Below the pieces are notes generated by a model. The model did no database searches, was not told where the DNA came from, and worked only from the letters and a program-made list of their open reading frames with translations. This document shows positions 18,189 through 27,427 of a stretch of 64,000 nt of DNA, in pieces. Source of the DNA: a bacterium (GTDB taxonomy: Bacteria > Chloroflexota > Dormibacteria > Dormibacterales > Dormibacteraceae). Both the position numbers and the translations under genes were made by a program. Numbering within the stretch: position 1 is the stretch's first letter; each line of letters starts with the position of its first letter. Location of the stretch: positions 1 to 64,000 of the forward strand of contig SCQL01000017.1 in NCBI GenBank assembly GCA_004299235.1. The letters run 5' to 3'.

Positions 18189-19542
18189 AGGCCTTGACCT
18201 GGTTGTCCTTGCCGAGGGACGTGGTGATGCTGTCCCACTCGCCGGCGCACGCCTTGAGCGCGTCGGCCGGGCTCGAGTTGCCGGCCAGGGCCTCGTTGAT
18301 CTTGAGATCGAGGATGTCCAGGTAGCGCGGCCCGCCCGTGATGGAGAGCTCCGGGTAACCGGCCTTGAGGCCGTCCTTGATGGCGTTGACGTAGCTGGTG
18401 GCCTGCGCCGCCGGCATCGTCGGCTTGCCGGTGTGGTCCTTGACCAGTGCGGGGTCGAGAACCGAGAGCCGGCAGGGATCCTCGCCGCAGTTCGGGTCGT
18501 AGTCGAACTGGACCTGAGCCTCGGACGAGTTCATGTACTGGATGACCTTGGCCGAGTTGTGCGGGTTCTGGGAGAAAGCCGAAACCGCCATCACCCGTGA
18601 GTACGGCATGTAGCTGCGCACCGGGCACGCTGCGTAAGCGTTCATGCCCACGACCTTGCTCTTGGTCGCATCCTCAGCTTTCAACGCCAGGTCGTCCCAC
18701 TGGACGACCATGGCCGTCGAACCGCCGAGATAGACCTCGTTCAACTCCGGGTACCCGATCTGGAGGATGTTCGGAGGCGAGTACCGCTTCAGCTCGAGCA
18801 TCATCTCCAGCGCCTTCACCCCGGCGTCGCCCGCGATCCCCGGCTTCATGTCCGCATCGAACCACTGGCCGCCGTTGGCCGCGAAGATGTTGATGAACCA
18901 GGCGTAGCAGAAGCCGCGCTGGCCGTAGAAAGCATTGCCGAACTGGGTCGGGGGGTTGTGCAGCTCCCTGGCGATGCCGAGGAAGTCATCCCACGTGGCC
19001 GGCGCCTGCTTGATGCCGGCTTTGTCGAAGAGGTCCTTCCGGTAGGCGACCTGGAGCAGGTCGCCGTCGTAGGGGGCGGCATAGAGCTTGCCGTTTCGCT
19101 TCATGCCCGGTTCGCGATATGCCGGCAGAATGTCGTCCAACTTCAGGTCCGACTCGTTGAGGAGGTCACCGAGGGGCGCCAGGAAACCCTTGGCCGCAAA
19201 GTCCCCGAGCATCTGGGGCGGGAAGACCAGGACGTCGTAGACGTTGCTGCGGGTGATCATCTCGGAGACGATCTTTTCGTACTGGCCGACGAACGGCAGT
19301 CCAACCGTCTTGGTTTGAACGCTGAACTTGGAGCCCATGGTGGCGTTGAGCCACGTGAAGGGGTTGGCGTTCTGGCCTTCATCGACCTCGACGGCTATCG
19401 TCGAGGCCTCGGCGCCACCACCGCTACCGCTCTGGCAAGCCTCGAGAAACGCGGCGAGCGAAGCGCTGCCCACAGCGATCGCGGCGCCCACCTTGGCGCT
19501 GCCGGACATGAATTGCCGGCGACTGACGGTCGGAGTTCCCAT
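18142..19542 (-). CDS. sugar ABC transporter substrate-binding lipoprotein
   Basis: A 466-residue family-1-type extracellular solute-binding protein. The N-terminus has a Tat-like motif (SRRQFM) and a lipobox-like LEAC at about residues 33-36, so it is probably a Tat-exported lipoprotein held at the outer face of the membrane. The rest is the two-lobed binding fold (YEKIVSEMI, FLGIARELHN, GFCYAWFIN, YMNSSEAQVQFDYDPN). The sugar is unknown. It sits between the ATPase gene, 18 nt upstream, and the permease genes. Confidence 0.93.
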   Translation of the reverse strand: MGTPTVSRRQFMSGSAKVGAAIAVGSASLAAFLEACQSGSGGGAEASTIAVEVDEGQNANPFTWLNATMGSKFSVQTKTVGLPFVGQYEKIVSEMITRSNVYDVLVFPPQMLGDFAAKGFLAPLGDLLNESDLKLDDILPAYREPGMKRNGKLYAAPYDGDLLQVAYRKDLFDKAGIKQAPATWDDFLGIARELHNPPTQFGNAFYGQRGFCYAWFINIFAANGGQWFDADMKPGIAGDAGVKALEMMLELKRYSPPNILQIGYPELNEVYLGGSTAMVVQWDDLALKAEDATKSKVVGMNAYAACPVRSYMPYSRVMAVSAFSQNPHNSAKVIQYMNSSEAQVQFDYDPNCGEDPCRLSVLDPALVKDHTGKPTMPAAQATSYVNAIKDGLKAGYPELSITGGPRYLDILDLKINEALAGNSSPADALKACAGEWDSITTSLGKDNQVKAYADWIQAFHTAGVQY

Positions 19543-19560
19543 GCTGTTTCCTCCTCGGAA

Positions 19561-20655
19561 TTAGGCGATGCGGCGGCCGATGTCGTCCTCCGCTGCGAAG
19601 AAGTGGAGCGTCTCCGGCCGCAGCTCGAGAAAGACGCGGTCCTCCATATCCAGTCGCAGCTCTGGGTCGGCCTCCACCTTGAACAGGTGCTCGCCGAGTT
19701 GGAACTCATAGATCACGCGGGAGCCTTCGGGGGCAGCCACGTAGACGGTCGCCGGCATCAGGCCGGCGGCGGGCGTCCGGTGGACTCGCACCGCGCGCGG
19801 ACGGATCCCGACCAGCACATGCCGGTCGCCTCCGGCACGCAGGCTGGCAGCGGCCGCGGGGGTCACTTCCAGCGGCTGATCCAGGACCGTCACGGTCAGG
19901 TGATCTCCGGCCGCTTCGAGACGGCCGTGTAGAAGGTTCATTTGAGGTTCGCCGAGGAATCGGGCGACGAAGGTGTTGGCCGGCCGCTCGAAGACCTCCT
20001 CGGGGGTCCCCAGCTGCTGCAGGTCGCCGTCTTTCAGGACGGCGATGACGTCGGCCATCGAAAGCGCATCGAGCTGGTCGTGGGTAACCACGATGGTGGT
20101 CGTGGCAAGCATCCTCTGAAGCCGCTTGATCTCGCCCCGCATGGTGGTTCGCAGCACCGCGTCGAGTGCCGAGATGGGCTCGTCCAAGAGGTACAGCTCG
20201 GGCCGTTGGACGATGGCGCGCGCCAGCGCGGCGCGCTGCTGCTGGCCGCCCGAGGTCTGAGCAACGGCGCGGTCGAGCAGATGCTCGATGCCCAGCATGG
20301 CGGCCACCTCCTGGACGCGCCGGTTGCGCTCGTCCCGCCCGGTGCCACGCACCCGAAGGGGATACGCGATGTTGTCCCGCACCGACATGTGGGGGTAGAG
20401 CGCGTAGCCCTGGAACATCATGCCGATGCGCCGGTCGCGGGGCTCGAGACGGGTGATGTTTCGATCCCCCAGCCGGATCTCGCCCCGGTCGGGCGTCTCG
20501 AGGCCGGCGATCATTCGCATGGTCGTCGTCTTCCCGCTGCCGGATGGTCCGAGCAGGCAGAGCAAGGTTGCGTCGGCGACCTGGATGGAAAGATCTTTGA
20601 CGGCCGTGATAGGCCCGAACGCACGCGACAGATGCCGCAGCTCTATCGCTGCCAC
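19561..20655 (-). CDS. sugar ABC transporter ATP-binding protein (MalK/UgpC type)
   Basis: A 364-residue ATPase that energises the importer. Walker A is GPSGSGKTT, the signature TSGGQQQRAALARA, Walker B LYLLDEP, with the switch histidine in VVTHDQ. The C-terminal third carries the TOBE-type regulatory domain of the MalK/UgpC group, and the total length is typical for it. I start at the GTG at 20655 (VAAIELRHLSRAFG), with GAGG about 8 nt upstream; the frame is open another 207 nt but that part looks like promoter. It is the first gene of the operon, unusual in that the ATPase precedes the binding protein. Confidence 0.93.
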   Translation of the reverse strand: MAAIELRHLSRAFGPITAVKDLSIQVADATLLCLLGPSGSGKTTTMRMIAGLETPDRGEIRLGDRNITRLEPRDRRIGMMFQGYALYPHMSVRDNIAYPLRVRGTGRDERNRRVQEVAAMLGIEHLLDRAVAQTSGGQQQRAALARAIVQRPELYLLDEPISALDAVLRTTMRGEIKRLQRMLATTTIVVTHDQLDALSMADVIAVLKDGDLQQLGTPEEVFERPANTFVARFLGEPQMNLLHGRLEAAGDHLTVTVLDQPLEVTPAAAASLRAGGDRHVLVGIRPRAVRVHRTPAAGLMPATVYVAAPEGSRVIYEFQLGEHLFKVEADPELRLDMEDRVFLELRPETLHFFAAEDDIGRRIA

Positions 20656-20689
20656 TCGATCCTCGGGGATGCATTCACCATTGCGGGCG

Positions 20690-20722
20690 GGAAAGCTATA
20701 ACACAAACTTAAACGATTCAGC
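20690..20722 (-). promoter_or_regulatory. putative promoter and LacI-type operator of the sugar ABC operon
   Basis: An AT-rich island in GC-rich DNA just upstream of the ATPase start. On the minus strand TTATAG near 20695-20700 could be a -10 box. TTAAACGATTCA at 20709-20720 is an imperfect palindrome around a central CG, as in LacI/GalR-type operators. Its position would let the LacI protein at the end of the same operon block transcription. This is a visual match only. Confidence 0.4.
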
Positions 20723-20795
20723 AACTCCCGCCGGTTAGCGGGGGGGCGCGGGAGCTCACATGGCCGGGTGGCTTGCGCCGGTGTCGCGGAGCTGC

Positions 20796-22205
20796 TTATT
20801 CCGCCGGCCAGACACCGGCGCCGAGTCGCGGCGCTGCCGGCTCGCGGCGCTGCCGCTCCCAACGCGCCTCGGCCTCCCCGATCGGCGTCGAGGGCGGGGC
20901 CGATCGGAAGGGCCAGATCTCCTCGGCGATCCGGCGCCAGTTGGCGCCGGCGTTGAGGCTGCCGAGCACGGCGTAAAGACCCAGGTTGATGCGCTGCATG
21001 ACCACGTAGGGTCGGGGGATGTCGGTGTACGGCGCCAGCGGGCCGCGGGCGTCGAAGAACCGCCGGACGAGGGCCGAAGCGTAAGCCGGCGTGATCGTCA
21101 TCGGGGCGTCGCGCAGCACCGTCCCGTAGAAGTGCCCGAACCGGTCGACCACCACCTCCGTGGCCACAGGCGCCCCCGGCTGCAGGAAGCCGGCGCGCTC
21201 CATCGCGGCGCGAAAGCCTTCGCCGTCGCGCTCGATGACCAAAAGGCGCACCGCGTCCACGAGCGGGGCGAGGTCGGCGTCGGTGAAGCGCTTGGTGAGC
21301 CCGAAATCAAGGAAGCTGACCCGACCCCCGCCGTGAAACAGATAGTTGCCGGGATGGGGATCGCCGTTGAACGCGTGAAGGCGGTACAGACTGCGAAAAA
21401 CGAAACGGTAGATCGTCTCCGCTGCCAGGTCCCGCTCGTGCTGGCCCCAGCGCATCAGCTCGTCGAAGCCCGCTCCGGACACGAGCTCGCTGGTCAGGAC
21501 ACGCGCCGTGCTCAGCCCGCTCACGACGTGGGGCACGTGGATGACGGGGTGGGCTTCGTAGTAGCGGGCGAAGAGCTCCTGGCTCTGGGCCTCCAGGCGG
21601 TAGTCGACCTCCTCCCGCAACCGCGCGCCCAGCTCGTCGATCAGAGACCGCGTGTCGAGGCCCGGAAAGGCCGCCGCGCCGAGGCGCCGCAGCAGGGTGG
21701 CGTTGCGCAGATCGGAGGCGATGCTGCGGGCGATTCCCGGGTACTGCACCTTGACCGCGACGGCCCGGCCGTCGCGAGTGATGGCTCGATGCACCTGCCC
21801 GATCGAGGCGGCGGCGAACGGCACGGGATCCCATCGGGCGAAGACCCGGCTCGGGGCGGCTCCCAGCTCTTCGGCGACCGCCGAGGCGGCCAGCTCGGGG
21901 CTCATCGGCGGTGCCCGGTGCTGGAGACGCGACATGGTGGTGCGGAAGGTCTCCGGCATGCCGTCGTCGACGTAGCTGGCCATCTGGCCGAGCTTCATCA
22001 AGGCGCCCTTCATCGAGCCGAGTTCCTCCGCGACCTCCTCTGCCGTGCGCAGGGCCAGGTCGTGGCGCAGCTCGCGTCGACGATCCACCGACGCGAAGAT
22101 CAGCCATGGCGACCGCGCCGCGTAGCGGCCGCCGACGCGCAACGCCAGGCGGGCAAGCGCCGCGCCACGGCCCAGCCGCGACTGCGGCATGGCGCCGCCG
22201 GTCAT
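20796..22205 (-). CDS. ABC1/AarF (UbiB) family atypical kinase
   Basis: A 469-residue member of the AarF/UbiB/ADCK family. Signature elements are present: KLGQ in GALMKLGQMASY, AAASIGQVHRA, AVKVQYPG with the lysine, NGDPHPGNYLF and LDFGLTKRF. These proteins bind ATP and influence ubiquinone or other isoprenoid-lipid metabolism; many lack proven kinase activity. I use the ATG at 22205, which overlaps the stop of the upstream oxygenase gene by 4 nt (ATGA). The coupling to an MpaB-type oxygenase is a context worth noting. No C-terminal membrane helices are obvious. Confidence 0.88.
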   Translation of the reverse strand: MTGGAMPQSRLGRGAALARLALRVGGRYAARSPWLIFASVDRRRELRHDLALRTAEEVAEELGSMKGALMKLGQMASYVDDGMPETFRTTMSRLQHRAPPMSPELAASAVAEELGAAPSRVFARWDPVPFAAASIGQVHRAITRDGRAVAVKVQYPGIARSIASDLRNATLLRRLGAAAFPGLDTRSLIDELGARLREEVDYRLEAQSQELFARYYEAHPVIHVPHVVSGLSTARVLTSELVSGAGFDELMRWGQHERDLAAETIYRFVFRSLYRLHAFNGDPHPGNYLFHGGGRVSFLDFGLTKRFTDADLAPLVDAVRLLVIERDGEGFRAAMERAGFLQPGAPVATEVVVDRFGHFYGTVLRDAPMTITPAYASALVRRFFDARGPLAPYTDIPRPYVVMQRINLGLYAVLGSLNAGANWRRIAEEIWPFRSAPPSTPIGEAEARWERQRREPAAPRLGAGVWPAE

Positions 22206-23083
22206 GCGCGCATGCGGAGCTCGATGCGCCGGCGGGCCTCGAGGACGCCCGGTAGAGATTCGAACGCGAAGTCGAGCGCGCCGATCAGCTGGCGGACGGG
22301 CTCCCGCTCCAGCAGCTCGCCAGGCGGCAGGTCGAAGCCATACATGGCGCGGGCCCACGCCGGCAAGGTGCCGACCGCCACCTGCCCGAAGTCGCGCCAG
22401 AGTTCGCGAAGCTCCTCATCGAGCCCGGGTGGATCCAGGACGACGGCAATCGCATCGCGGGCCGCGGGGGCCGCCTGCAGCAGGTCCACCGATTCGATGT
22501 ATCCGCGCAGCGCTGCGACGCTGTCCGGGACCATCCCGGCCGGGACGCCCACGATCTCCGCGAAGCGCACCATCTCGGCGACGTAGCGGTCCGCGCCGGC
22601 CGCATCCAGGGCACGGCCGTACCGCTGCACGACGGACAGGATCGAATCGACCAGTGCGGCGTGTATCCAGAGCAGGAGGGCCGGGTCGTCCGCGCTGTAC
22701 GCACGGCCGGTCACCTCGTCCACGCCCCGCACGTGCGTGTGCACGGCGCGCACCCGAGCAGCGGCGGCCTGAGCGTCGGCGGTCGCCCCGTAGGTGACCG
22801 TGAGCAGGTAGCCGCTCGTGGCCGCCAGGCGCCCATACGGGTCGCGCCTCCAGTCGCTGTGCTGAACGACGCCGGCCATGGCCAGCGGATGGAGCGCTTG
22901 GATCATCAGCGAGCGCACGCCGGCGAGTGGAAACGTGCGGTCGCGGTGCACCCGCCACACCAGACTGCGGGGCCCGAACAGCCCGTGATCCGCCGGCCGC
23001 TCCGGGACCGAGCGCTCGAACGCGCGCGCCAGCGGTTCCAGCACGTTGAGATCACGGGCGGCCCCAGAGCCCATGCTCCTCAC
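22202..23083 (-). CDS. MpaB-type oxygenase-like protein (DUF2236)
   Basis: A 293-residue protein of the DUF2236 family, named for latex-clearing protein (Lcp) and MpaB-type b-haem oxygenases. Typical features are FGPRSLVWRVHRDR, the ALHPLAMAGVVQHSDWRRDPYGRL stretch split over two segments and RVRAVHTHVRGVD. In characterised relatives histidines bind a haem b; the histidines in ALHP and HTHV are candidates here. Substrate unknown. Cotranscribed with the AarF-like kinase gene that overlaps its end. Confidence 0.8.
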   Translation of the reverse strand: MRSMGSGAARDLNVLEPLARAFERSVPERPADHGLFGPRSLVWRVHRDRTFPLAGVRSLMIQALHPLAMAGVVQHSDWRRDPYGRLAATSGYLLTVTYGATADAQAAAARVRAVHTHVRGVDEVTGRAYSADDPALLLWIHAALVDSILSVVQRYGRALDAAGADRYVAEMVRFAEIVGVPAGMVPDSVAALRGYIESVDLLQAAPAARDAIAVVLDPPGLDEELRELWRDFGQVAVGTLPAWARAMYGFDLPPGELLEREPVRQLIGALDFAFESLPGVLEARRRIELRMRA

Positions 23084-23133
23084 GATACAAGCGCCGGCGC
23101 CGAAGGCCCTTCACAGGAAAGGGCCGCCCAGGC

Positions 23134-23382
23134 TCAGCGCGCGAACTGCTCCCAGGCCACCTGACAGCGGACGCATCGGGTGGCGCCGGGCAGCGCGGCA
23201 TGACGCTCAGCGCCGATCTCCTGGTTGCAATCCTCGCAAATGCCGGCCAGGGCGCCGGCCTGGCGCTCGAGCGGGCGGGCGACCTGATCGCGATCTTGGT
23301 CGAGAACCAGGTGGCTCCTGCCGGTCGTGGACTGCTCGCTTAAACGGGGACTGAAGTCGGTATCCGTGAATCCGTTGCTCAT
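23134..23382 (-). CDS. small DksA/TraR-type zinc finger protein
   Basis: An 82-residue cytoplasmic protein with the DksA/TraR C4 zinc finger near the C-terminus: C-x2-C, 17 residues, C-x2-C (CEDCNQEIG ... TRCVRCQ). Family members bind the RNA polymerase secondary channel or are small zinc proteins of unknown role. The coiled-coil hairpin needed for DksA action is very short here, so it may be a TraR-like or unrelated regulator. Single gene, divergent from the receiver protein at 23490. Confidence 0.75.
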   Translation of the reverse strand: MSNGFTDTDFSPRLSEQSTTGRSHLVLDQDRDQVARPLERQAGALAGICEDCNQEIGAERHAALPGATRCVRCQVAWEQFAR

Positions 23383-23489
23383 CTGCTTTTCAGGTTAGAT
23401 CGTTTCGTTCCGGCGCCGCCGAGCGGGGCATGGGCTCGGCAGTTTCAAATCGTCGCGTCGGGTCGCGGTCGCCAAACTAGGATTGGAGG

Positions 23490-23885
23490 GTGGCCGGTTC
23501 ACGGGGCGACGTTCTCATCGTCGAGGACACGCCCGAATCCGCTGAGCTCTTCGCGATCCTGGTCGAGAGGGAAGGCTTTCAGCCGGTGGTGTGCGGCACG
23601 GCCGCGGAGGCGCTGGCGGCGTTCGGCCGGGCCAGGCCGGTCGCCGTGATTCTGGACTGGACCCTGCCCGACGCGCCGGGGACCGAGGTCTGCCGCCAGA
23701 TGCGCTCCCTGGACCAGGTGGTGCCCATCATCTTCGCCAGCGGCCGCGACGACGAGGCCAGCGTCGCCCGGGGCCTCGACGCGGGCGCGGATGACTACGT
23801 CGGCAAGCCCATCCGCGGCGGGGAGTTCATCGCCCGCCTGGAGGCGCACGTCAAGCGCACCGCAGCTTTGCGGGCGCCTCCCTAG
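23490..23885 (+). CDS. stand-alone response regulator receiver
   Basis: A 131-residue single-domain receiver. Acidic pocket (VEDTPES), phospho-acceptor Asp in VILDWTLP, the ASGRDDEAS threonine/serine position and the lysine in VGKPIRGG are visible. No output domain, so it must act through protein contact or phosphorelay. The start is GTG with GGAGG overlapping it closely (GGAGGGTG), which is unusually tight. First gene of the signalling island. Confidence 0.88.
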   Translation: MAGSRGDVLIVEDTPESAELFAILVEREGFQPVVCGTAAEALAAFGRARPVAVILDWTLPDAPGTEVCRQMRSLDQVVPIIFASGRDDEASVARGLDAGADDYVGKPIRGGEFIARLEAHVKRTAALRAPP

Positions 23886-24097
23886 AGCCAAGCTCGAGGA
23901 CGACTTGGCGAGTCCCACATTGAGCTCGGCCGTACCCGGCCATGGGTACCGGCTGGAGCGGCACCCGCATACGGGCTGAGAGCGCGGCGCGTGGCGCCCC
24001 CCAACGCATTCTTATCGACCGATAACGGCGTTGTTAATCCAAGCGCCTCAAGAGCGTTAATTCACACTTCAGGCGGGGCATAATTGGGGGACCCGCG

Positions 24098-25195
24098 ATG
24101 TCTACGATCTCGGTCGACTTCGCCGTGAACACTCGGCTGGCCCCGAATTCACCAGACATCCTGCTGGTGGACGACGAAGAGGCCAACCGTGTCGCCTACG
24201 ACCGCACGCTCAGCGCGAGCGGCTACACCTGCGCGGAAGCGGCGAACGCCTCGGAGGCCCGGGCCATGCTCCAGCGGTCCGCCTACCTGCTGGTGATTCT
24301 GGACATCAACATGCCGGGCGAATCCGGCCTGGACCTGCTGACACACATCCGGACCGACTGGCCGGACGTGGCGGTGGTGATGGTGACGGGGGTCGACGAC
24401 CCGGCCCAGGCGATGAAGGCGATCGAGATGGGCGCCTACGGCTACATGGTCAAGCCGGTGCGATCCAGCGAGCTGATGATCAATGTCGCCAACGCGCTTT
24501 TTCGGCGCAGCGTCGACGCCGAGAAGATGGCCGCGATGCAGCGGCTGGAAGCCACCGTCCGGGCGCGCACCAAAGACCTGGTCGGCGCCCTGGACGATCT
24601 GAAGCAGTCGCAAAGCGAAACGATCCTCAGGCTGGCCAAGTTGGTGGAGTTTCGCGACGAGGAGACCGGGCGTCATGTCGAGCGGATGAGCCATTACTCA
24701 CGCCTCCTGGCCCGGAAACTCGGTCTGCCGGAGAGCCGCTGCGCCGTGATTCAGCTCGCCAGCCAGCTGCACGACGTCGGCAAGGTGAGCGTCCCGGACG
24801 GGATCCTGTTCAAGCCTGGAAAGCTCGCTCCCGCTGAGTTCGAGGTCATGAAGGGCCATGCCGAGGCGGGCTACCGCATGCTCGCCAACTCCGAGTCGGA
24901 GGTGATCCAGGTCGGCGCCACGATCGCTCGCACCCACCACGAGCGCTGGGACGGGAGCGGCTACCCGAGGAACCTGTCGGAGGGCGACATACCGCTCGAA
25001 GGTCGCATCGCCGCCGTCGCCGACGTTTTCGACGCTCTGACGAGCCGGCGGGGCTACAGGTCGGCGTTTCCTCCGGGCGTGGCGGTCCGCATGATCGGCG
25101 ACGAGCGCGGCCGCCAGTTCGATCCACACATCGTCAACGTCTTTTTGCGAGCCATGGAAGAGGTGGAGGTCCTGAGGCAGAGATACGAGGACTGA
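24098..25195 (+). CDS. response regulator with HD-GYP domain (c-di-GMP phosphodiesterase)
   Basis: A 365-residue protein. Residues about 20-135 are a receiver (Asp in LVILDINMPGESG, Lys in MVKPVRSSE); after a short coiled linker, residues about 175-360 are an HD-GYP domain with the HD pair in LHDVGKVSVPDGILFKPGKL (split here at LHDVGK) and HHERWDGSGYP carrying the GYP motif. HD-GYP enzymes hydrolyse cyclic di-GMP, the signal that governs pili and exopolysaccharide. The pilus and polysaccharide loci that follow in the window are natural targets (inference). Confidence 0.93.
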   Translation: MSTISVDFAVNTRLAPNSPDILLVDDEEANRVAYDRTLSASGYTCAEAANASEARAMLQRSAYLLVILDINMPGESGLDLLTHIRTDWPDVAVVMVTGVDDPAQAMKAIEMGAYGYMVKPVRSSELMINVANALFRRSVDAEKMAAMQRLEATVRARTKDLVGALDDLKQSQSETILRLAKLVEFRDEETGRHVERMSHYSRLLARKLGLPESRCAVIQLASQLHDVGKVSVPDGILFKPGKLAPAEFEVMKGHAEAGYRMLANSESEVIQVGATIARTHHERWDGSGYPRNLSEGDIPLEGRIAAVADVFDALTSRRGYRSAFPPGVAVRMIGDERGRQFDPHIVNVFLRAMEEVEVLRQRYED

Positions 25196-25266
25196 GCAGG
25201 CCGCGCCGCGGGACGGTCCGGTCGGCGTGAGCCCGATGACGGCGAGCCGCCGGAGGGACGCGGGAC

Positions 25267-27417
25267 ATGGTTCGTAGCCAGGCCCTGGAGACTCGGTGGC
25301 CGCCCCCAAGCTGGAGGGCTTTCGGCGTCGCGGCTCCCCTCGCCGCCGTGGCCGCGGTCGCGTTCGTGCTCTGGCTCGTCTTTCGGATTGGCGGCGACAC
25401 CACCACGATCGCGGTCGACGACATCGGAGAGGCGGTCGCCGCGCTCGTCGCTGCGCTCGCCTGCGGACTCGCCGCCAGGCGGTCCGCCGGACGGCTCCGC
25501 CTGGCGTGGACCCTACTCGCGGCGTCAGCGGCCAGCTGGGGCGCGGGCGAGGTCGTCTGGTCTGTGAACGAAGTCGGTCTGGGCGTCGCTCTGCCCTATC
25601 CCTCGGTCGCCGATGCCGGCTTCCTGGCCGCCGTGCCGATCGCCGTCGCCGGCGTGCTGGCGTTCTCCACCGCGCCCAGAGGGACGTCGACCAGCTGGAG
25701 GGTCTGGCTGGACGGGACCATCATCGCCGTGTCGTTGCTCTTCGTCGGCTGGGCGCTCGGCCTCAACCAGGTCTATGCCGACACGGAGGATCCATTCGTC
25801 GAGCGCGTCATCGACCTCGCGTATCCGGTTGGGGACATCCTCATCGGGACGGTTCTGATTCTGGCCATCCGCCGGGCCAGCAATCAGCAGCAGGGCCGCA
25901 TGCTGCTGCTGCTGGGGGGCCTGGCGGCCAACTCTCTGGCCGACAGCGCGTTCGCGTACCTGACCGCCACCGGGAACTATGGCGCGATCGGAAGCGTCCT
26001 CGACGCGGGTTGGGTGATCGGCTACCTGATGATCGCCCTGGCCGCGCTGTGGCCTTCCGGCAGGGTTGACGTCACCGAGAGGGCCCCCATCGACCTCTGG
26101 CAGCTCGCGCTGCCCTGGATGGCGGTCCTCGCCGCGGGCCTCTCCGCGATGATCATGGCCCTGAGCGGCCGTCCCTTCGATGCATTTCTCAGCGTGCTCG
26201 CCGGCATCCTGGCGGTCGTGCTGATGATCAGCCAGGTCCTGGCGCACAAGGATTCGCTCTCGATGCTCATCAAGAGCCGGCTGTCCGAGTCAACGCTCGC
26301 CGAGGTCATCAGCCACGCCCCTGTCGGCGTGGTTCGGGTCGGCCCCGATATGCGGATCATCGGCGCCAACCCGCGCTTTGGGGCCTTTCTGGGTAACGCC
26401 GGCGCCGCCCAGGCAGGCGTGTCCCTGGCGGATCACTTCTCTGGCGACGAGGCCGCCGCCGTGAAGGCGAAGTTCCAATCGCTGTCCAGTGGCGCCGAGG
26501 AGGCCGTGGAGGGGGACAGCGAAGCCGTGAGGCAAGATGGGACCAGGGTCTGGCTGCACTGGAGCGCGACCGCGGTCCGCAAGGCCGGTGGCGGGACCGA
26601 CTACTTCATCGCGATGTTCGACGACACCACGGCCAGGCACAGGGCGGAGGCTGCGGCCGCTGCCAACCTCACCACTCTCGAGCGGCTCAACCAGGTCAAG
26701 ACCGAATTCCTGGAAACCACCAGGCACGAGTTCCGCTCCGCCCTGGTCGGCATCCAGGGATTCAGCGAGTTGATCCGCGACGTCGAGCATCTGAACGTCG
26801 ATGAGGTCAAGGAATTCGCCGCCGACATCTATACGGGGGCGCGCGATCTCGACCAGATGATCAACGAGATGCTCGAGCTGGATCGCGCTGAAACGAGCGG
26901 CGCGATCCTTCACATCGGACCGATGGACCTCAACGCTGCCGTAGGTGAGGTGGTCGCCAGGATTCGCACCGCCGTGGAAAGACCGATCATCGACATCGAT
27001 CTCGACCCCAACTTGCCGGCGGTGTTGGGCGACGCGGAGAAGGTCAGCGAGGTGCTGCAAACTTTGCTGGGCAACGCGATCAAGTACTCGCCCGAGGGCG
27101 AGCGAATCCTGATCTCGAGCCGGCTCAAGGACCGTGAAGCGCTGGTCACCGTCAAGGATCAGGGCATGGGACCGCGGGCCGACTTCGACAACCGCCTGTT
27201 CGGACAAGACGACCTCTACGCGAACAGCCCGATCCGCAAGGTTGTCGGTACGGGCCTGGGCCTGGCGATCGCGCGCCAGGTCGTCGAGCTGCACGGCGGC
27301 AGGATCTGGGTCGATCGGAACGACGGTGTGGGTTCGGATTTCCACTTCACCCTGCCGGTTCATTCGCCCAGCGTCAAGGTCGAGACGCCGCTGGGCGCCG
27401 GCGGGAGGGTCGGGTAG
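25267..27417 (+). CDS. membrane histidine kinase with PAS domain, paralogue 1
   Basis: A 716-residue sensor kinase. Residues about 15-320 form eight to nine membrane helices with the conserved blocks DDIGEAV, GEVVWSVNEVG, PYPSVADAGF and DAGWVIGYL; then a PAS domain (about 345-460), a HisKA helix with the phosphorylated His in TTRHEFRSALVGIQGF, and a HATPase domain (NAIKYSPEGE, KDQGMG, GTGLGLAIARQ). The membrane region resembles the N-terminal part of actinobacterial GGDEF proteins. The next gene is a close paralogue that starts 10 nt after this one stops. Confidence 0.9.
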   Translation: MVRSQALETRWPPPSWRAFGVAAPLAAVAAVAFVLWLVFRIGGDTTTIAVDDIGEAVAALVAALACGLAARRSAGRLRLAWTLLAASAASWGAGEVVWSVNEVGLGVALPYPSVADAGFLAAVPIAVAGVLAFSTAPRGTSTSWRVWLDGTIIAVSLLFVGWALGLNQVYADTEDPFVERVIDLAYPVGDILIGTVLILAIRRASNQQQGRMLLLLGGLAANSLADSAFAYLTATGNYGAIGSVLDAGWVIGYLMIALAALWPSGRVDVTERAPIDLWQLALPWMAVLAAGLSAMIMALSGRPFDAFLSVLAGILAVVLMISQVLAHKDSLSMLIKSRLSESTLAEVISHAPVGVVRVGPDMRIIGANPRFGAFLGNAGAAQAGVSLADHFSGDEAAAVKAKFQSLSSGAEEAVEGDSEAVRQDGTRVWLHWSATAVRKAGGGTDYFIAMFDDTTARHRAEAAAAANLTTLERLNQVKTEFLETTRHEFRSALVGIQGFSELIRDVEHLNVDEVKEFAADIYTGARDLDQMINEMLELDRAETSGAILHIGPMDLNAAVGEVVARIRTAVERPIIDIDLDPNLPAVLGDAEKVSEVLQTLLGNAIKYSPEGERILISSRLKDREALVTVKDQGMGPRADFDNRLFGQDDLYANSPIRKVVGTGLGLAIARQVVELHGGRIWVDRNDGVGSDFHFTLPVHSPSVKVETPLGAGGRVG

Positions 27418-27427
27418 GGCGGCGCTG

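Noticed and set aside
18034-18600. Plus-strand open frame across the end of the binding-protein gene
   Set aside because: It is antisense to the clear binding-protein and permease genes; no family features are visible.
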